Assembly (NCBI RefSeq): GCF_905171775.1
Contig: NC_053489.1
Coordinates: 248,476,008-248,540,007 of the forward strand
DNA: 64,000 nucleotides
Source: Rana temporaria
Taxonomy: Eukaryota > Chordata > Amphibia > Anura > Ranidae
Direction: 5' to 3'
Every line of letters starts with the position of its first letter. Position 1 is the stretch's first letter. The position numbers were made by a program, and so were the translations under genes. Below are positions 42,411-52,994 of this stretch, piece after piece. The notes beneath the pieces were generated by a model. That model was given only the letters and a program-made list of their open reading frames with translations. It did not search any database and had not been told where the DNA came from.

Positions 42411-42830
42411 AGATTCTGAGAGAGAACCCACTAGAGGAGGACCTACATGGAGAGGTTTTACATATGTATATTGTTTTTGGTGAGCATTATTTATGGCATC
42501 ATAATTTGATTTTAAAGGGATAGGATCATTTCTTTTAACACATTGAAGCAATGCAACACAGTTTATTTTTGCTAGCAATGAAAACCTTACAGGGGTTTTA
42601 AACCCTTTTATATCTATTAAAAAAAAAAAAGCTGTGGCTTTACACAAACAGGGGATTTACTAAAGACTTAAGCTGTTTGCAATGAAGTTTCCAGAGTTTA
42701 GTGAATGTGGTACAATTTCACTTGCAACTGTCCAGTTACAGGCTGGATTGGTTCCAGTATGGCCTGGGCTTAGAGGAAGTAGGTTGAAATTGCTGAATTG
42801 AAAGTGAATATTGGATCTTACTTTATCGTT
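42411..42830. other. No recognised gene
   Basis: Contains GGGGATTTACTAAAGACTTA near 42653, a phrase similar to the repeats near 57510 and 13970, and nothing else that I can place. Confidence 0.4.
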
Positions 42831-42832
42831 TA

Positions 42833-43818
42833 CAGTGCCTTGAAAAAGTATTCATACCCCTTGAAATTTTCCACATTTTATCATTTTACAACCAAAAACG
42901 TAAATGTATTTTATTGGGATTTTATGTGATAGATCAACACAAAGTGGCACATAATTGTGAAGTGAAAAGAAAATGATAAATGGTTTTCAGATCGTTTTAG
43001 AAAATAAATATCTATAGCAATTTTCAAGTCTTACCACATATTCTCTATTGGATTTAAGTCTGGACTTTATAACACATGATAATGCTTTGATCTAAATCAT
43101 TCCATCGTAGCTCGGGATGTATGTTTAGGGTCGTTGTCCAGCAGGATGATGAACCTCTTCTCCAGTCTCAAATCTTTTACAGACTCTTAAGCCCTGTACA
43201 CACAGATTTTCACTGCGTTTTCACGGTAAAAAGTCTGCCTTGAAAACCGAGGGGAAAGCCGAGAACCCAGCAGGAAAATTGCCATGGAGCTTTGGCCGGG
43301 AATCCCGGCCGTGTGTTTGCTACATGGGCACTGTCTCACAGTGTTTCCCATAGAGTATTAGTAAATCTGGCGGGAAAAAAAAGCCGCCGGGTATCCCAAC
43401 GAGAAAATAGAGAGCAGGTTCTCTATTTTCCCATCAGGATTCCGTCTGTTTTCCTGACTGGAAAACTGCGAGGAAGCATACACACGTCCGGTTTTCCCGG
43501 CCAAAAGCTCTCCTGGCAGTTTTCCCGACGGGAAAACCGGTCGTGTGTACGAGGCTTAACAGGTTTTCTTACAATATTGCCATGTATTTGTCCCTTGGCT
43601 GCTTCTCTGATTAATGCTCTTCTTGCCCGGCCTGTCAGTTTAGGTAGACTGCCATATCTTCTTGGTAGGTTTGCAGTTGTGCCATACTCTTTCCATTTTC
43701 AGATGATGGCTTGTACAGTGCTCTGTGAGATGTTCAAAGCTTGGGATATTTTTTTATAACCTAACCCTGACAAAATGTGGAAACTTTCAAGGAGTATGAA
43801 TACTTTTTCAAGGCACTG
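42833..43818. mobile_element. Tc1/mariner-like element with TA target duplication
   Basis: It is bounded by CAGTGCCTTGAAAAAGTATT and, inverted, CAGTGCCTTGAAAAAGTATT, with TA on both sides (42831-42832, 43819-43820). This terminal sequence is typical of a family seen in fish and frogs. The transposase is reduced to degraded antisense fragments. A family P MITE (43191-43555) is nested inside. Confidence 0.9.
43191..43555. mobile_element. Palindromic MITE, family P, copy 4
   Basis: The ends are GCCCTGTACACACAGATTTT and GGTCGTGTGTACGAGGC, flanked by TTAA on both sides (43187-43190, 43556-43559). It shares its interior (CCGGGAATCCCGGCC, CATGGAGCTTTGGCCGGG) with 60169-60519, which is in inverse orientation and also flanked by TTAA. 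The 155-codon ORF crossing it is spurious. Confidence 0.85.
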
Positions 43819-43820
43819 TA

Positions 43821-44417
43821 AATGGCTTTTCATTTTTATCAAGTTATTTTTGCTGGAGCGCTGCTTTAATTAAAACCTGTCTCTGTTTAACCAGGCAGAC
43901 TTGTCATTATGCCTAAACCACATTGGTTTAACCTCACTTACTGAGCCACTTTAGATAAACAGCCCTAACTTTTCACCACTGCACACTACATGTGCTGCAA
44001 CTTCCCTCCACCCCTGTTTAGTTTACCAAGGGGTAAAGCCTAGTACACGCTGCAAGTTTTTTTTTGGGCTGAATGAAAAAAACTGAAAGCTCAGGTCAGA
44101 GCAATGTTAGTACAGCGATCTCCCCTGCTACTCTATTGTGTTCTGACAGGGGGGCGACCCTCCCCCCCCCCCCAGCCAAAACAGTCCGTCAGCGGTCTCA
44201 GTCCTTGTCTGAATGCGCTGATTGGAAGCTAGTTGGCAGACCTTTTCTGGTCATGTCCCTTCGACAGAAACAGGAAAGCAAATAAACCTAAGCCCATAAT
44301 CAAAAAATTTACATAAAGCAGGAGACATAAAGGTTGGTCACTCATGACACCCAGGGGTGTAGACAGAGTACCAAGTGGAGATGTGGCCTGTGATTGTATG
44401 TTAAAATCAACTTGTAA
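43821..44417. other. No recognised gene
   Basis: Ordinary AT-rich sequence with a poly-C run at 44162-44173. No paired ends seen. Confidence 0.4.
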
Positions 44418-44687
44418 GGCCTCGTACACGCGACCGAGGAACTCGGCGGGCGAAACACATCGTTTTCCTCGTCAAGTTCTTGTTAGGCTTGTCGAGGAAC
44501 TCGACGAACCAATTTTCTTCATTCCCGTCGAGGAAAAAGAGAACATGCTCTCTTTTTGGCTCGTCGAGTTCCTCGACAGTTTCCTCCCTGAAAAATGTAC
44601 ACACGACCGGTTTCCTTCGGCAGAAAAAATCTCCCACCAAGTTTCTTGATGGATTCTGCCGAGAAAACCGGTCGTGTGTACGAGGCC
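44418..44687. mobile_element. Palindromic MITE, family P, copy 5
   Basis: It opens GGCCTCGTACACGCGACCG and closes CGGTCGTGTGTACGAGGCC. The interior has repeated GTCGAGGAACTCGACG-type palindromes. The flanks TAA and TGA differ by one base from a 3-bp duplication. Confidence 0.85.
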
Positions 44688-44974
44688 TGACAGTCTGCAA
44701 AAGTGCTCAATTGGGCAGAATGGGTTACAGGGGCTAGCAGGTGAAGCCGTTCATCATGCGCAGAGATCCCAAGCGGACTGCAACAAGAGACAGCTCACAT
44801 AAAAATAAAAAATAACAAAGAAAAAAAATTAAGTAAAATTAAAATAAAAAAAAGGAATACAAGAATAAAAAAAATGAAATTAACTGAAAAACAAGCACTG
44901 ACCTTACAAATAAACATAAGCAAGTCCATCCAGCGGCATGACCGCACGCCATCCAACAGAGAATAAGCAGTGTC

Positions 44975-45140
44975 AGCCATGCCGCCATGTGGACTGCTAT
45001 AAATATATCCCCTACATGAAAGGGACAGTGTAGCTGATTATTCAGCTTGTTGTCATGGGGGGGGGGGGAATTTCTCCAGCCTCTCCAATTCCTTTTAGGG
45101 GATATATTTATAGCGGCCCACCCAGCGATATGGCTGATAC
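44975..45140. repeat. Hairpin around GGGGATATATTTATAGC
   Basis: GCTATAAATATATCCCCTA at 44995-45013 pairs with AGGGGATATATTTATAGCG at 45098-45116. Outer matches (CAGCCATGCCGCCATGTGG / CACCCAGCGATATGGCTG) are weaker. Confidence 0.7.
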
Positions 45141-45411
45141 TGCCGTGGCTTGGCCCTGCCCCCTCCATTTTCTCATTGGCTCACTGGCTGTGATTGACAT
45201 AGAATGCATGAAGGTAAAATGTCTTGAGCCTTTAGAACCACTTTAAGCTGATAACTCGTAAAAGCTTTTTTTTTTTTTTAATATATATGATAAAGGCTTT
45301 TAAAGCGTCACCTGTGCACAATTTTAAATCTTGACAGGTTTGATATCTATCAACACAACATCACCTTTTATATTTTACCAAAAAATTGTGTTTGTATGCA
45401 CTAAAATGTAT

Positions 45412-45862
45412 TTAAAGCGGTTGTAAACCGCATAAACTTTTTTTTTTTTCCCCCAAACCTGCAATGCAAAAGGCATAATAGGCTAGTATGCACCGCATAC
45501 TAGCCTATTATGAAATACTTACCTCGGAACGAGGTGTGTACCACTTACCTGGTCCACGCCGAGCAGGATGTCATCTTGCTCCGGCGTGTCTTCCGGGTAT
45601 CGCCGCTCCAGCGCTGTGATTGGCTGGAGCGGCGATGACGTCACTCCCGCGCGTGCGCGCGGGAGATTTAAAATCGGCAGGGTCCGGCGATGCCGGTCCT
45701 TCAGCCGTGGATTCCCCCCTGCGCATGCGCCGCCCGCATTGCGGGGGTAATATCTCCTAAACCGTGCAGGTTTAGGAGATATTATCCTTACCTACAGGTA
45801 AGCCATGTTGTAGGCTTACCTGTAGGTAAAAGTCCAAATAGTGGGTTTACAACCACTTTAAG
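45412..45862. mobile_element. Palindromic MITE (TTAAAGCGGTTGTAAACC ends)
   Basis: TTAAAGCGGTTGTAAACCGC pairs with GGTTTACAACCACTTTAA. Inside are three separate hairpins in series: CATAATAGGCTAGTATGC / GCATACTAGCCTATTATG, AATATCTCCTAAACC / GGTTTAGGAGATATT, and TTACCTACAGGTAAGCC / GGCTTACCTGTAGGTAA. Confidence 0.88.
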
Positions 45863-46233
45863 TTTATTTTTTTCTTAAAATTTGCATCTGATAAACATCT
45901 GCACAAATATCATGTGACATAAAAAAAAAAAGCAACAGCTATCATTTTATTTTCCAGTGCCTTGGTTTTCAGAAAATTTTTGAGAGTCCCAAGTAATATT
46001 CTGGCAAAAAAAATCCAGATTTTAACTTGCATGTAATGTAAAAATGTAAATATGGGCAATATTTCAAATTGTTTGCATGCATGTTAATCTGATTTTTTTT
46101 TATGTTTTTTAGGCAAGTGGTTTATGATAATTTACAAATGGATCCCATTGTTCTGAAATATTTTTTTTTACATATTAACCAACCACTAGGGGTAGAAGAA
46201 TTAAGCTGGACTATGACAGCAAAGGGATTAAGG

Positions 46234-47238
46234 CAGGGGTCTCAAACTCAAATTACCTGAGGGCCACAAGACAAGTTTTCATATGCCATGGGGGGCCGCA
46301 TGCAAATTTTCAAACTTCAAAAACAACAGTACTGGTGTCAGCGAACACATTATTAACCCCCAGCACTGGTGTCAGCGAGCGCATTATTACCACCAGCACT
46401 GGTGTAAGTCAGGGTTTGACAAATTTGCTTGGAATCTAGGAGCCAGCTAAAAAAGTTAGGAGCCAGAAAACGCACCCCGTCCCGACGAGCTTGCGCGCAG
46501 AAGCGAACACATACGTGAGCCACGCCCGCATAGGTAAACGGTGTTCAAACCACACATGTGAGGTATCGCCGCGATTGGTAGAGTGAGAGCAATAATTCTA
46601 GCTCCTCTGTAACTTAAAACATGCAACATGTAGATTTTTTAAACGTCGCCTATGAAGATTTTAAAGGGTAAAAAAGTTTGTCGGCATTCCACAAGCGGAC
46701 ACAATTTTGAAGCGTGACATGTTGGGTATGAATTTACTCGGCGTAACATTATCTTTCATAATATTAAAAAAAATGGGGATAACTTTACTGTTGTCTTATT
46801 TTTTAATTAAAAAAAGTGTAATTTTTTCCCAAAAAAGTGCGCTTGTAAGACCGCTGCGCAAATACGGCGTAACAGAAAGTATTGCAATGATCGCTATTTT
46901 ATTCTCTAGGGTGTTAGGATAAAAAATATATATAATGTTTGGGGGTTCTAATTAGAGGGAAGAAGATGGCAGTGAAAATAGTGAAAAATGACATTAGAAT
47001 TGCTGTTTAACTTGTAATGCTTAACTTGTAATACCAACGGCCACCACCAGATGGCGCCAGCTCACATCTGGTGGTAATAACTTGTAATACCAACGGCTCA
47101 CCACCAGATGGCACCAGCTGAAAAAAAAAAAAAATTTTTTTTTTTTTTTGCTCCCCTCACTTCCACCCTGCCTGAGGGCCATTTATAACTGGTCCGCGGG
47201 CCGCAAATGGCCCGCGGGCCGGTACTTTGAGACCACTG
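46234..47238. mobile_element. 1-kb hAT-like element with exact 8-bp TSD
   Basis: The left end CAGGGGTCTCAAACTC and the right end, inverted, CAGTGGTCTCAAAGTACC. The duplication GATTAAGG is at 46226-46233 and 47239-47246. The interior carries a piece of family R (about 46520-46960) and a duplicated ATACCAACGGC/CACCAGATGGC segment near 47030-47120. No transposase. Confidence 0.92.
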
Positions 47239-47246
47239 GATTAAGG

Positions 47247-48390
47247 GAAAGATTGCTGCTTACCCAACTGAATGAATCTATGGAAATTCTCCTTCATTTG
47301 ATTTTGTAGGAACATTGAAAACTGTGGCTTCATGGGTTAAGGAATGCTGCAGTTTACCCACCTGAATTTATATAAACTTTTCTTTATCAGATGTTACATA
47401 ATTATGTGTGTTGTTTTTATATTGCTATTATAATTTTTTTGTAATAAAAACTAACATCTCAAAGTCTGCTGTAGAGTGCAGACCATGGCACAGTGAATTC
47501 AGCAAAATTGTGTAGGTTTGACACACTTCTTGCATATACTGAAGCTTTCCATAAACATCTACAAAAGGTTCCTTCCACCCAGTTATGTATAAGGTAACAT
47601 AAATAAAAATAAAAAAAGTGTGCATGAGTTAGGTCACCCAGCATCCTCTCAATGATGAAACCAAATTTGTATTCATTTATTTTTTTAATCTTTATGTTGT
47701 AATATATGGTGTGTTTCTCAAAATGTATCCGTCAAATGACTCATACCAAGGTTCCCGTTATCATATGTATTCAGTGTGTCACCACACCATATTTGGTGAA
47801 GAAAGACTGAAAATGTTGCTTTGAGACCTAAAAACTATACGTTTAAGCTAGCAGCATGTAACATGGGTTAGCTTTGTTTGACGGTTATGTTTATTTTAGG
47901 TGCTATCATATTTTATGGGTATTGTCTGTCATATAAAATGTTACATATATGTTTTATTTTTTAAAGGCAGGGTTTACGCTGGTCTGCCCCACTGTGGATC
48001 TTTTATGGAGTTACTTCTTAAACCATTGTACATGAAGTAAGACAATCCCAGGAATAGATAGATCATTGTGCAGTAAGTTTATTAAAAACAGTTAAAATAT
48101 ACAATAAAAATGTACTTACAGTACATTGTGTGGGTGCAGACCAAAGGAGTATAGTGGGGAGGAGCAGATCATCATATAAGATTTCTGATACCCTCAATAC
48201 CTTTAATATCCTCTTCCCAACTATCTGGTAAGCACTTTGGGGTGTAAAGAGAGCACTTACCATTGTTTTAAAACGAGGTAGCTACAGCAATTAATAACGC
48301 ACGGTTGACATAGTGGTGATCGGGACTTTCTCCTAGCAACTTGCCATGTCTATTTGCTTTATCACATATGGATTGCTGTTACATATGGCT
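47247..48390. other. No recognised gene or repeat
   Basis: AT-rich with ORFs up to 66 codons, none with a motif. It could be unique intergenic DNA. Confidence 0.5.
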
Positions 48391-49690
48391 ATATAGATAA
48401 TGAGTAATGGTTGCATTACTGTGCATCATAGGTGCGCGCAGCCCTATGGCATTAGGGTGTGCACCTCAAAGCTCAAACACACATGTACGCCACCTGCTGT
48501 CATAGGAAGGGGGCTCTGGTGGTGGGAGACAGTTGATTGGGAGCATATTACGGTACACCATAAAAACGGGCGTAACGTGTTCCTAGGGTTGAACATAGAC
48601 TTTAATATGTTGGGGGCATTTACACTGGCCAATGGCACCCCCAACCACCCACCTGGTGCTGCTCCTGGAGAATGCTAAAGCACATGGACTGATTAGGTTG
48701 TGCCCAGGCACACCCTGTGCGAAAAAGTTCAATATTGTATATGTATTACCATTTGTGGTCATTTGCTCCAGTGCCGTTCCTCCTTAATTAGTTACCAAGC
48801 GCCGGCTTTTTTGTTTTTTGTTAATCTAAGTGGTGTTGATAGTTGATACACCTTAAAGGGGTAGTTGGTGGGCTTTGTTGCCAATTAGTTATTGTTTAGT
48901 ATATCCTGTAATAATATTCAGAGTAGTGCTCTCTTTTGTGGTTCTCATTATACTGTAGAGGCGGAATAGGGGAGCTAAAGACTGGTCCAGAGTGACATGT
49001 CAGAAGCAGGACCTATGGTTGACCATGAATAGATCTGATTCCCCCATTCAAACAAGCGAGGTGAATGAAGGTATCCTCCACTTTGTACCAATGTACAATG
49101 TACATTGGTACACTGGTGGGTACTTATGGGTGGCACTGATAGGTGGCATGGATGGGCACTGATAGGTGGCACTGATAGACACTGATGGATGGCACTGATG
49201 ACACTTATGGGTGACATTGCTGGGCATCACTGATCTGGCATTATGTATGAATGGTGCCAGTCAGTGCCCATTTGTGGGCACTGATTGGCATATATTGGGC
49301 ATGTGCATGGAATCCCTGGTGGCCATGGGGGACGTACCTGGCCATCCATATGTTGGGGGCTTCCGTGGTGGTCCTGGCGGCATCCCTGGTGATCCAGTGT
49401 GGGCATCAGTTAATGAGGGGTTGCACTGTTACACAATCACCGCAGACCCCCCCCTGTCAGGAGAGCCTTGGGACTACATCTCTGCGGGGAGATGCTCACA
49501 GTGTGTTCATTGTATCCAGTAGAACTATAAAATAAAACGTATACAGGGATGTGGAGTTTTGTACAGGGAGTGAAAGATGTAAGTCATTTACCATATATGC
49601 AAAATGATTATGCAGAAGGAAGTAGGAGGAGAGACCTCCTGTGTTCAACAGTGTACTGAATGTAGGTTCACTTCAATGACTGATACTGTT
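48391..49690. repeat. Repeat-like block with GGCACTGAT minisatellite and CCCCCTGTCAGGAGAGCC end
   Basis: About 49110-49230 carries GGCACTGATAGGTGGCATGG units. GCCATGGGGG.CGTACCTGGCC and CCCCCCTGTCAGGAGAGCC (about 49323-49466) also occur in family R at 26120-26260. So the right half is a family R fragment. The left half is not identified. Confidence 0.55.
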
Positions 49691-49890
49691 CCCACTTGCC
49701 TACCAGGCCAATTCTGACATTTCTCTCATCATCATGTTTTTGGTAGAAAATTACATAGAACCCCAAACATTATGTATATTTTTTAACAGAGACCCTAGAA
49801 AATAAAATTGCAGTCATTGCAACTTTGTATCTCACACAGTATTTGCACAGCAATTTTTCAAACACGTTTTGAAAAAAAAAAGCAGTTTCC
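49691..49890 (+). repeat. Family R-type fragment into which the DIRS element inserted (left part)
   Basis: CCCACTTGCCTACCAGGCCAA starts the block. It reaches GCAATTTTTCAAACACGTTTT and resumes at about 53148 beyond the DIRS element. The same phrases occur uninterrupted at 15350-15410. Confidence 0.65.
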
Positions 49891-49894
49891 TGCA

Positions 49895-49996
49895 TGACTC
49901 CATGGCAGCCTACGTGTGGGTTAATCCCGCCTCCTCTCCAATGTGATAGGACCCCATACCCATAAAGAGTTAACTCACCAGTAGCACCAGTGTTCC
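49895..49996. repeat. Left inverted terminal repeat of the DIRS element
   Basis: Starts GACTCCATGGCAGCCTACG and ends GTAGCACCAGTGTTCC. Near-perfect inverse of 52995-53096. Confidence 0.95.
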
Positions 49997-50014
49997 TTTT
50001 TTTTCCTCCTCCAC

Positions 50015-51835
50015 GTGACCTCAGGACACGCATGGTCCTTCTCCAGTCCTCCTCTTCCCAAGTTCGTTTCCACCCTTCTTCCAGGGTCGGCGGAACAGAG
50101 ACAAGTTCTTCTAGACTACATAGACCTCCTGAAGAACCAAGGAGCAGTAGTACACGTCCCAAAAGACGAACAGTTTCTTGGGGTATACTCCCCTCTCTTC
50201 TTGGTACAGAAGAAAAGCGGTGCCTGGCGTCCAGTCATAGATCTGACATACTTAAACAAATTCATAACACGCAGAAAATTCAAAATGGAAACTCTATCGA
50301 CAATCCAGCAAGCCATACAGCCGGGCGACTGGATGATTTCCGTGGACCTAAAAGATGCCTATTTCCACGTCCCGGTAGCAGCAGAGTTGCACAAGTATCT
50401 CAGATTTCACATCAATCAAGAACACCTTCAATTTGTTTGTCTGCCCTTCGGCCTAACAACTTCCCCGCGGGTCTTCACCAAAACCCTTCTGGCGGTAGTA
50501 GCTCTCATCAGATTGAAGAAGATTCGCCTTTATCATTATCTGGATGACCTTCTTGTCTTGTCCCAGAACAGAACTCATCTCCTGGCACAGAGAGATCAGG
50601 TTATCTCGATCTTGTCCGAGTTCGGATGGCTCCTAAACCTAGCCAAAAGCCACCTGGAGCCAACTCAGTGTCTGGTCTATCTAGGGGCTCAATTCAACAC
50701 GGTGAAGAACACCATCTCTCTGCCATTGGAGAAGATCCCTGTGATTCAGGAGAGGATATCTCGGGCCCTAGGTACTCGCCATCTAAAAGCATACCAATGT
50801 CTGAAGATCATTGGAACAATGGTCTCCACAACACCAATGGTAAAGTGGGCATTATGGAGACTACGTCCCTTCCAATCCGGCTTTCTCAGGCAGTGGAAGT
50901 CAGGGAGCAAGAATCAACGGATTCACATATCAACAAATATGAGGGGCAGCCTCTTTTGGTGGCTTCAACCGAAAAATCTGCTGAAGTGCCATTCTATCGC
51001 TCCAGTCTCCTGGGTCACAGTGACAACTGATGCCAGTGGCTCCGGCTGGGGGGCCCTGTGCGGCACGAGCATGGCGCAAGGCAGGTGGGATGCTTGCCTC
51101 CACAATCCAGGCTCGAACATCCTGGAGCTTCGAGCGGCTTGGTGTGCCCTGCAGTCCTTCTCCCAACTCCTGAAGGGAAAATCGGTAATGCTGAGGATGG
51201 ACAACACTACGGCAGTATCCTATGTCAAGAGACAAGGGGGGACACGGAGTTCTTCTCTTCTTCAGGAAGTCGAACCCATTATGAAGTGGGCCCAGGAAAA
51301 TCTGGTCAACCTGACAGCTGTCTTTATCCCGGGAATTCAGAACTCCCAGGCGGATTTTCTGTCACGCACTCAAGTGGACATCAACGAGTGGTCTCTCCAC
51401 GATCAAACATTTCGTTGGATATTATCGCTGGGAATCAATCCCCAAGTGGATCTCTTTGCCTCCCCGTTCAATGCCAAAGTGGAGAAATTCTACACGAGGG
51501 GTTATTGCAGTCAGGCAATCGGGACGGATGCCCTGACGGATCGGTGGAGGTTCCAGAGGGCATATGTTTTTCCCCCGATCCCAGTAATCTTGAAATTTTT
51601 GAAGAAGCTTCAAGCGGAAGAGGTAGAAGTTACGATGATAGCTCCTTACTGGCCGAACAGGCCATGGTTCCCTCTCCTGATCCAGCTGAGTTTTCGGGAC
51701 CCAATTCCAATACCGGTCAGGCCGGACCTTCTCTCCCAAGGGTCGCTCTTTCATCCCTGCCCGGCCTTGATGAAACTGATGGTGTGGTTCTTGAGAGGGA
51801 AAGACTGGAATCCCTTGGCTGCGCCTCTGGGGTGA
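50015..51835 (+). CDS. DIRS reverse transcriptase / RNase H / MT-like polyprotein
   Basis: An open frame of 606 aa. RT: SPLFLVQKKSGAWRPVIDL (59-77), SVDLKDAYFHVP (109-120), LPFGLTTSPRVF (143-154), catalytic YLDD (175-178). RNase H: TTDASGSGWGA with D339, LELRAAWCAL with E371, RMDNTTA with D396, SQADFLSR with D447. A C-terminal DIRS-specific domain (about 475-560, VDLFASPFN, YVFPPIPVI, APYWPNRPW) resembles the methyltransferase-like segment of these elements. It would copy element RNA into DNA, probably in the nucleus or in particles with gag. The N-terminus is shortened: the ATG lies only about 19 bp from the left repeat, and the frame enters within the pre-RT leader. It overlaps the next ORF frame but ends 11 nt before that ORF's likely ATG. 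All catalytic residues that I can check are present. Confidence 0.93.
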   Translation: MTSGHAWSFSSPPLPKFVSTLLPGSAEQRQVLLDYIDLLKNQGAVVHVPKDEQFLGVYSPLFLVQKKSGAWRPVIDLTYLNKFITRRKFKMETLSTIQQAIQPGDWMISVDLKDAYFHVPVAAELHKYLRFHINQEHLQFVCLPFGLTTSPRVFTKTLLAVVALIRLKKIRLYHYLDDLLVLSQNRTHLLAQRDQVISILSEFGWLLNLAKSHLEPTQCLVYLGAQFNTVKNTISLPLEKIPVIQERISRALGTRHLKAYQCLKIIGTMVSTTPMVKWALWRLRPFQSGFLRQWKSGSKNQRIHISTNMRGSLFWWLQPKNLLKCHSIAPVSWVTVTTDASGSGWGALCGTSMAQGRWDACLHNPGSNILELRAAWCALQSFSQLLKGKSVMLRMDNTTAVSYVKRQGGTRSSSLLQEVEPIMKWAQENLVNLTAVFIPGIQNSQADFLSRTQVDINEWSLHDQTFRWILSLGINPQVDLFASPFNAKVEKFYTRGYCSQAIGTDALTDRWRFQRAYVFPPIPVILKFLKKLQAEEVEVTMIAPYWPNRPWFPLLIQLSFRDPIPIPVRPDLLSQGSLFHPCPALMKLMVWFLRGKDWNPLAAPLG

Positions 51836-51846
51836 TCTCTACACTT

Positions 51847-52812
51847 ATGAGCTCTAGGAGAGCAAGCACAAATAAAGTTTACGGGAGAATTTGGGCCAAG
51901 TTTGTGGAGTTTTCTTTAACTTCAGGCAGATCCTTCAGGAATCCGGAAATCCAAGACATTCTAAGCTTTCTCCAAACAGGGTTAGATCTTCCCCTGTCCG
52001 TAGGCTCGCTACGAGTTCAGGTTTCGGCACTTTCAGCCTTCTCTGGAATTTCTTGGGCGGCTCATCCGTTAATCAAACAATTTTTTCGAGGAGCTTCAAG
52101 GCTGAGACCTCAAAGGAAGCCAAGATTCCCCAAATGGGATCTCCCACTAGTGCTCGATTTCTTAAGCGGACTCAGTATGTCGGGGCCCTCCCCGTCCTCC
52201 TTAAAGGACTTTTCAGCCAAGGTTGCATTTCTGGTCGCTATCACCTCTGCCAAGAGAGTGTCTGAGATCGGTTCTCTTGGTCACAAAGAGCCGTTTCTCA
52301 CGTTCTTCCCGGATCGAGTGGTTCTGATACCTATGCTGGGCTCCAAACCGAAGGTCTCGTCGGTCTTCCATGAAAATCAGGAAGTAGTTCTCCCTACTTT
52401 TAGGTCCCCGGATTCTGACGAAACTCACCCTCTGGACATGGGCAAGATACTCACTGAATACCTTCAAATTACATCTGTCTTTAGACGCTCCGACCATTTG
52501 TTTGTCCTGCACTCAGGCATGAACAAAGGAAAAAAGGCTTCCTCGAGAACAATCGCAACTTGGATCGTCCAGACTATACAACAGGCTTATAGTGCAAAGG
52601 GCTTGGCTCCTCCACAGGCGGTGACAGCTCACTCCACTAGAGGGATGGCAGCTTCCTGGGCAGCAGCTCGTCATGTGGCTCCAGACGTCATTTGTAGAGC
52701 GGCCTCTTGGTCTTCTATAAATACCTTTATGTCCCATTATTGTGTTGAACCTGCAGCACTTTCTTCTGTAAATTTTGGTTTATCAGTTTTGTCTGTGGAC
52801 GGGACAAATTAA
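51847..52812 (+). CDS. DIRS tyrosine recombinase
   Basis: The frame is open from 51058. The ATG at 51847, just after the RT stop, gives 321 aa beginning at the recombinase-like region (MSSRRASTNKVYGRIWAKF). The core-binding domain follows with EIQDILSFLQTGLDLPLSVG. Numbering from 51058, the catalytic set is visible: R400 in SAKRVSEIGSL, H525 and R528 in HSTRGMAASW, and the nucleophile Y561 in FMSHYCVE. The enzyme would insert circular cDNA. The alternative start at 51058 adds 263 residues that overlap the RT frame and look like out-of-frame sequence, so I prefer the later start. Confidence 0.9.
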   Translation: MSSRRASTNKVYGRIWAKFVEFSLTSGRSFRNPEIQDILSFLQTGLDLPLSVGSLRVQVSALSAFSGISWAAHPLIKQFFRGASRLRPQRKPRFPKWDLPLVLDFLSGLSMSGPSPSSLKDFSAKVAFLVAITSAKRVSEIGSLGHKEPFLTFFPDRVVLIPMLGSKPKVSSVFHENQEVVLPTFRSPDSDETHPLDMGKILTEYLQITSVFRRSDHLFVLHSGMNKGKKASSRTIATWIVQTIQQAYSAKGLAPPQAVTAHSTRGMAASWAAARHVAPDVICRAASWSSINTFMSHYCVEPAALSSVNFGLSVLSVDGTN

Positions 52813-52861
52813 AATATATTTTTGTTCAGCATACCCACCCGTGTGGTTTGGCTAGTTATTT

Positions 52862-52970
52862 CCCACACGTAGGCTGCCATGGAGTCAGTCAGGAAAAGGG
52901 AAAATTTATTATCATACTTACCGTAATTTTCCTTTCCTGATGGACTCCATGGCAGACGGAGTTCCCACCC
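52862..52970. repeat. Internal complementary region of the DIRS element
   Basis: CACACGTAGGCTGCCATGGA repeats the right terminal repeat in direct orientation. AATTTATTATCATACTTACC through GATGGACTCCATGGCAG is the inverse of the right-end extension (53085-53147). This is the template that joins both ends in the circular intermediate. Confidence 0.9.
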
Positions 52971-52994
52971 TGAAATTATGGAGTCGGGATAGTT

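Noticed and set aside
43292..43759. A 155-codon ORF on the + strand
   Set aside because: It runs from a palindromic MITE into mariner-like sequence, so it cannot be one gene.
51058..51846. N-terminal 263 codons of the recombinase frame as coding
   Set aside because: They overlap the RT/RNase H frame, which is clearly the coding one, and carry no motif. The Met at 51847 follows the RT stop closely.
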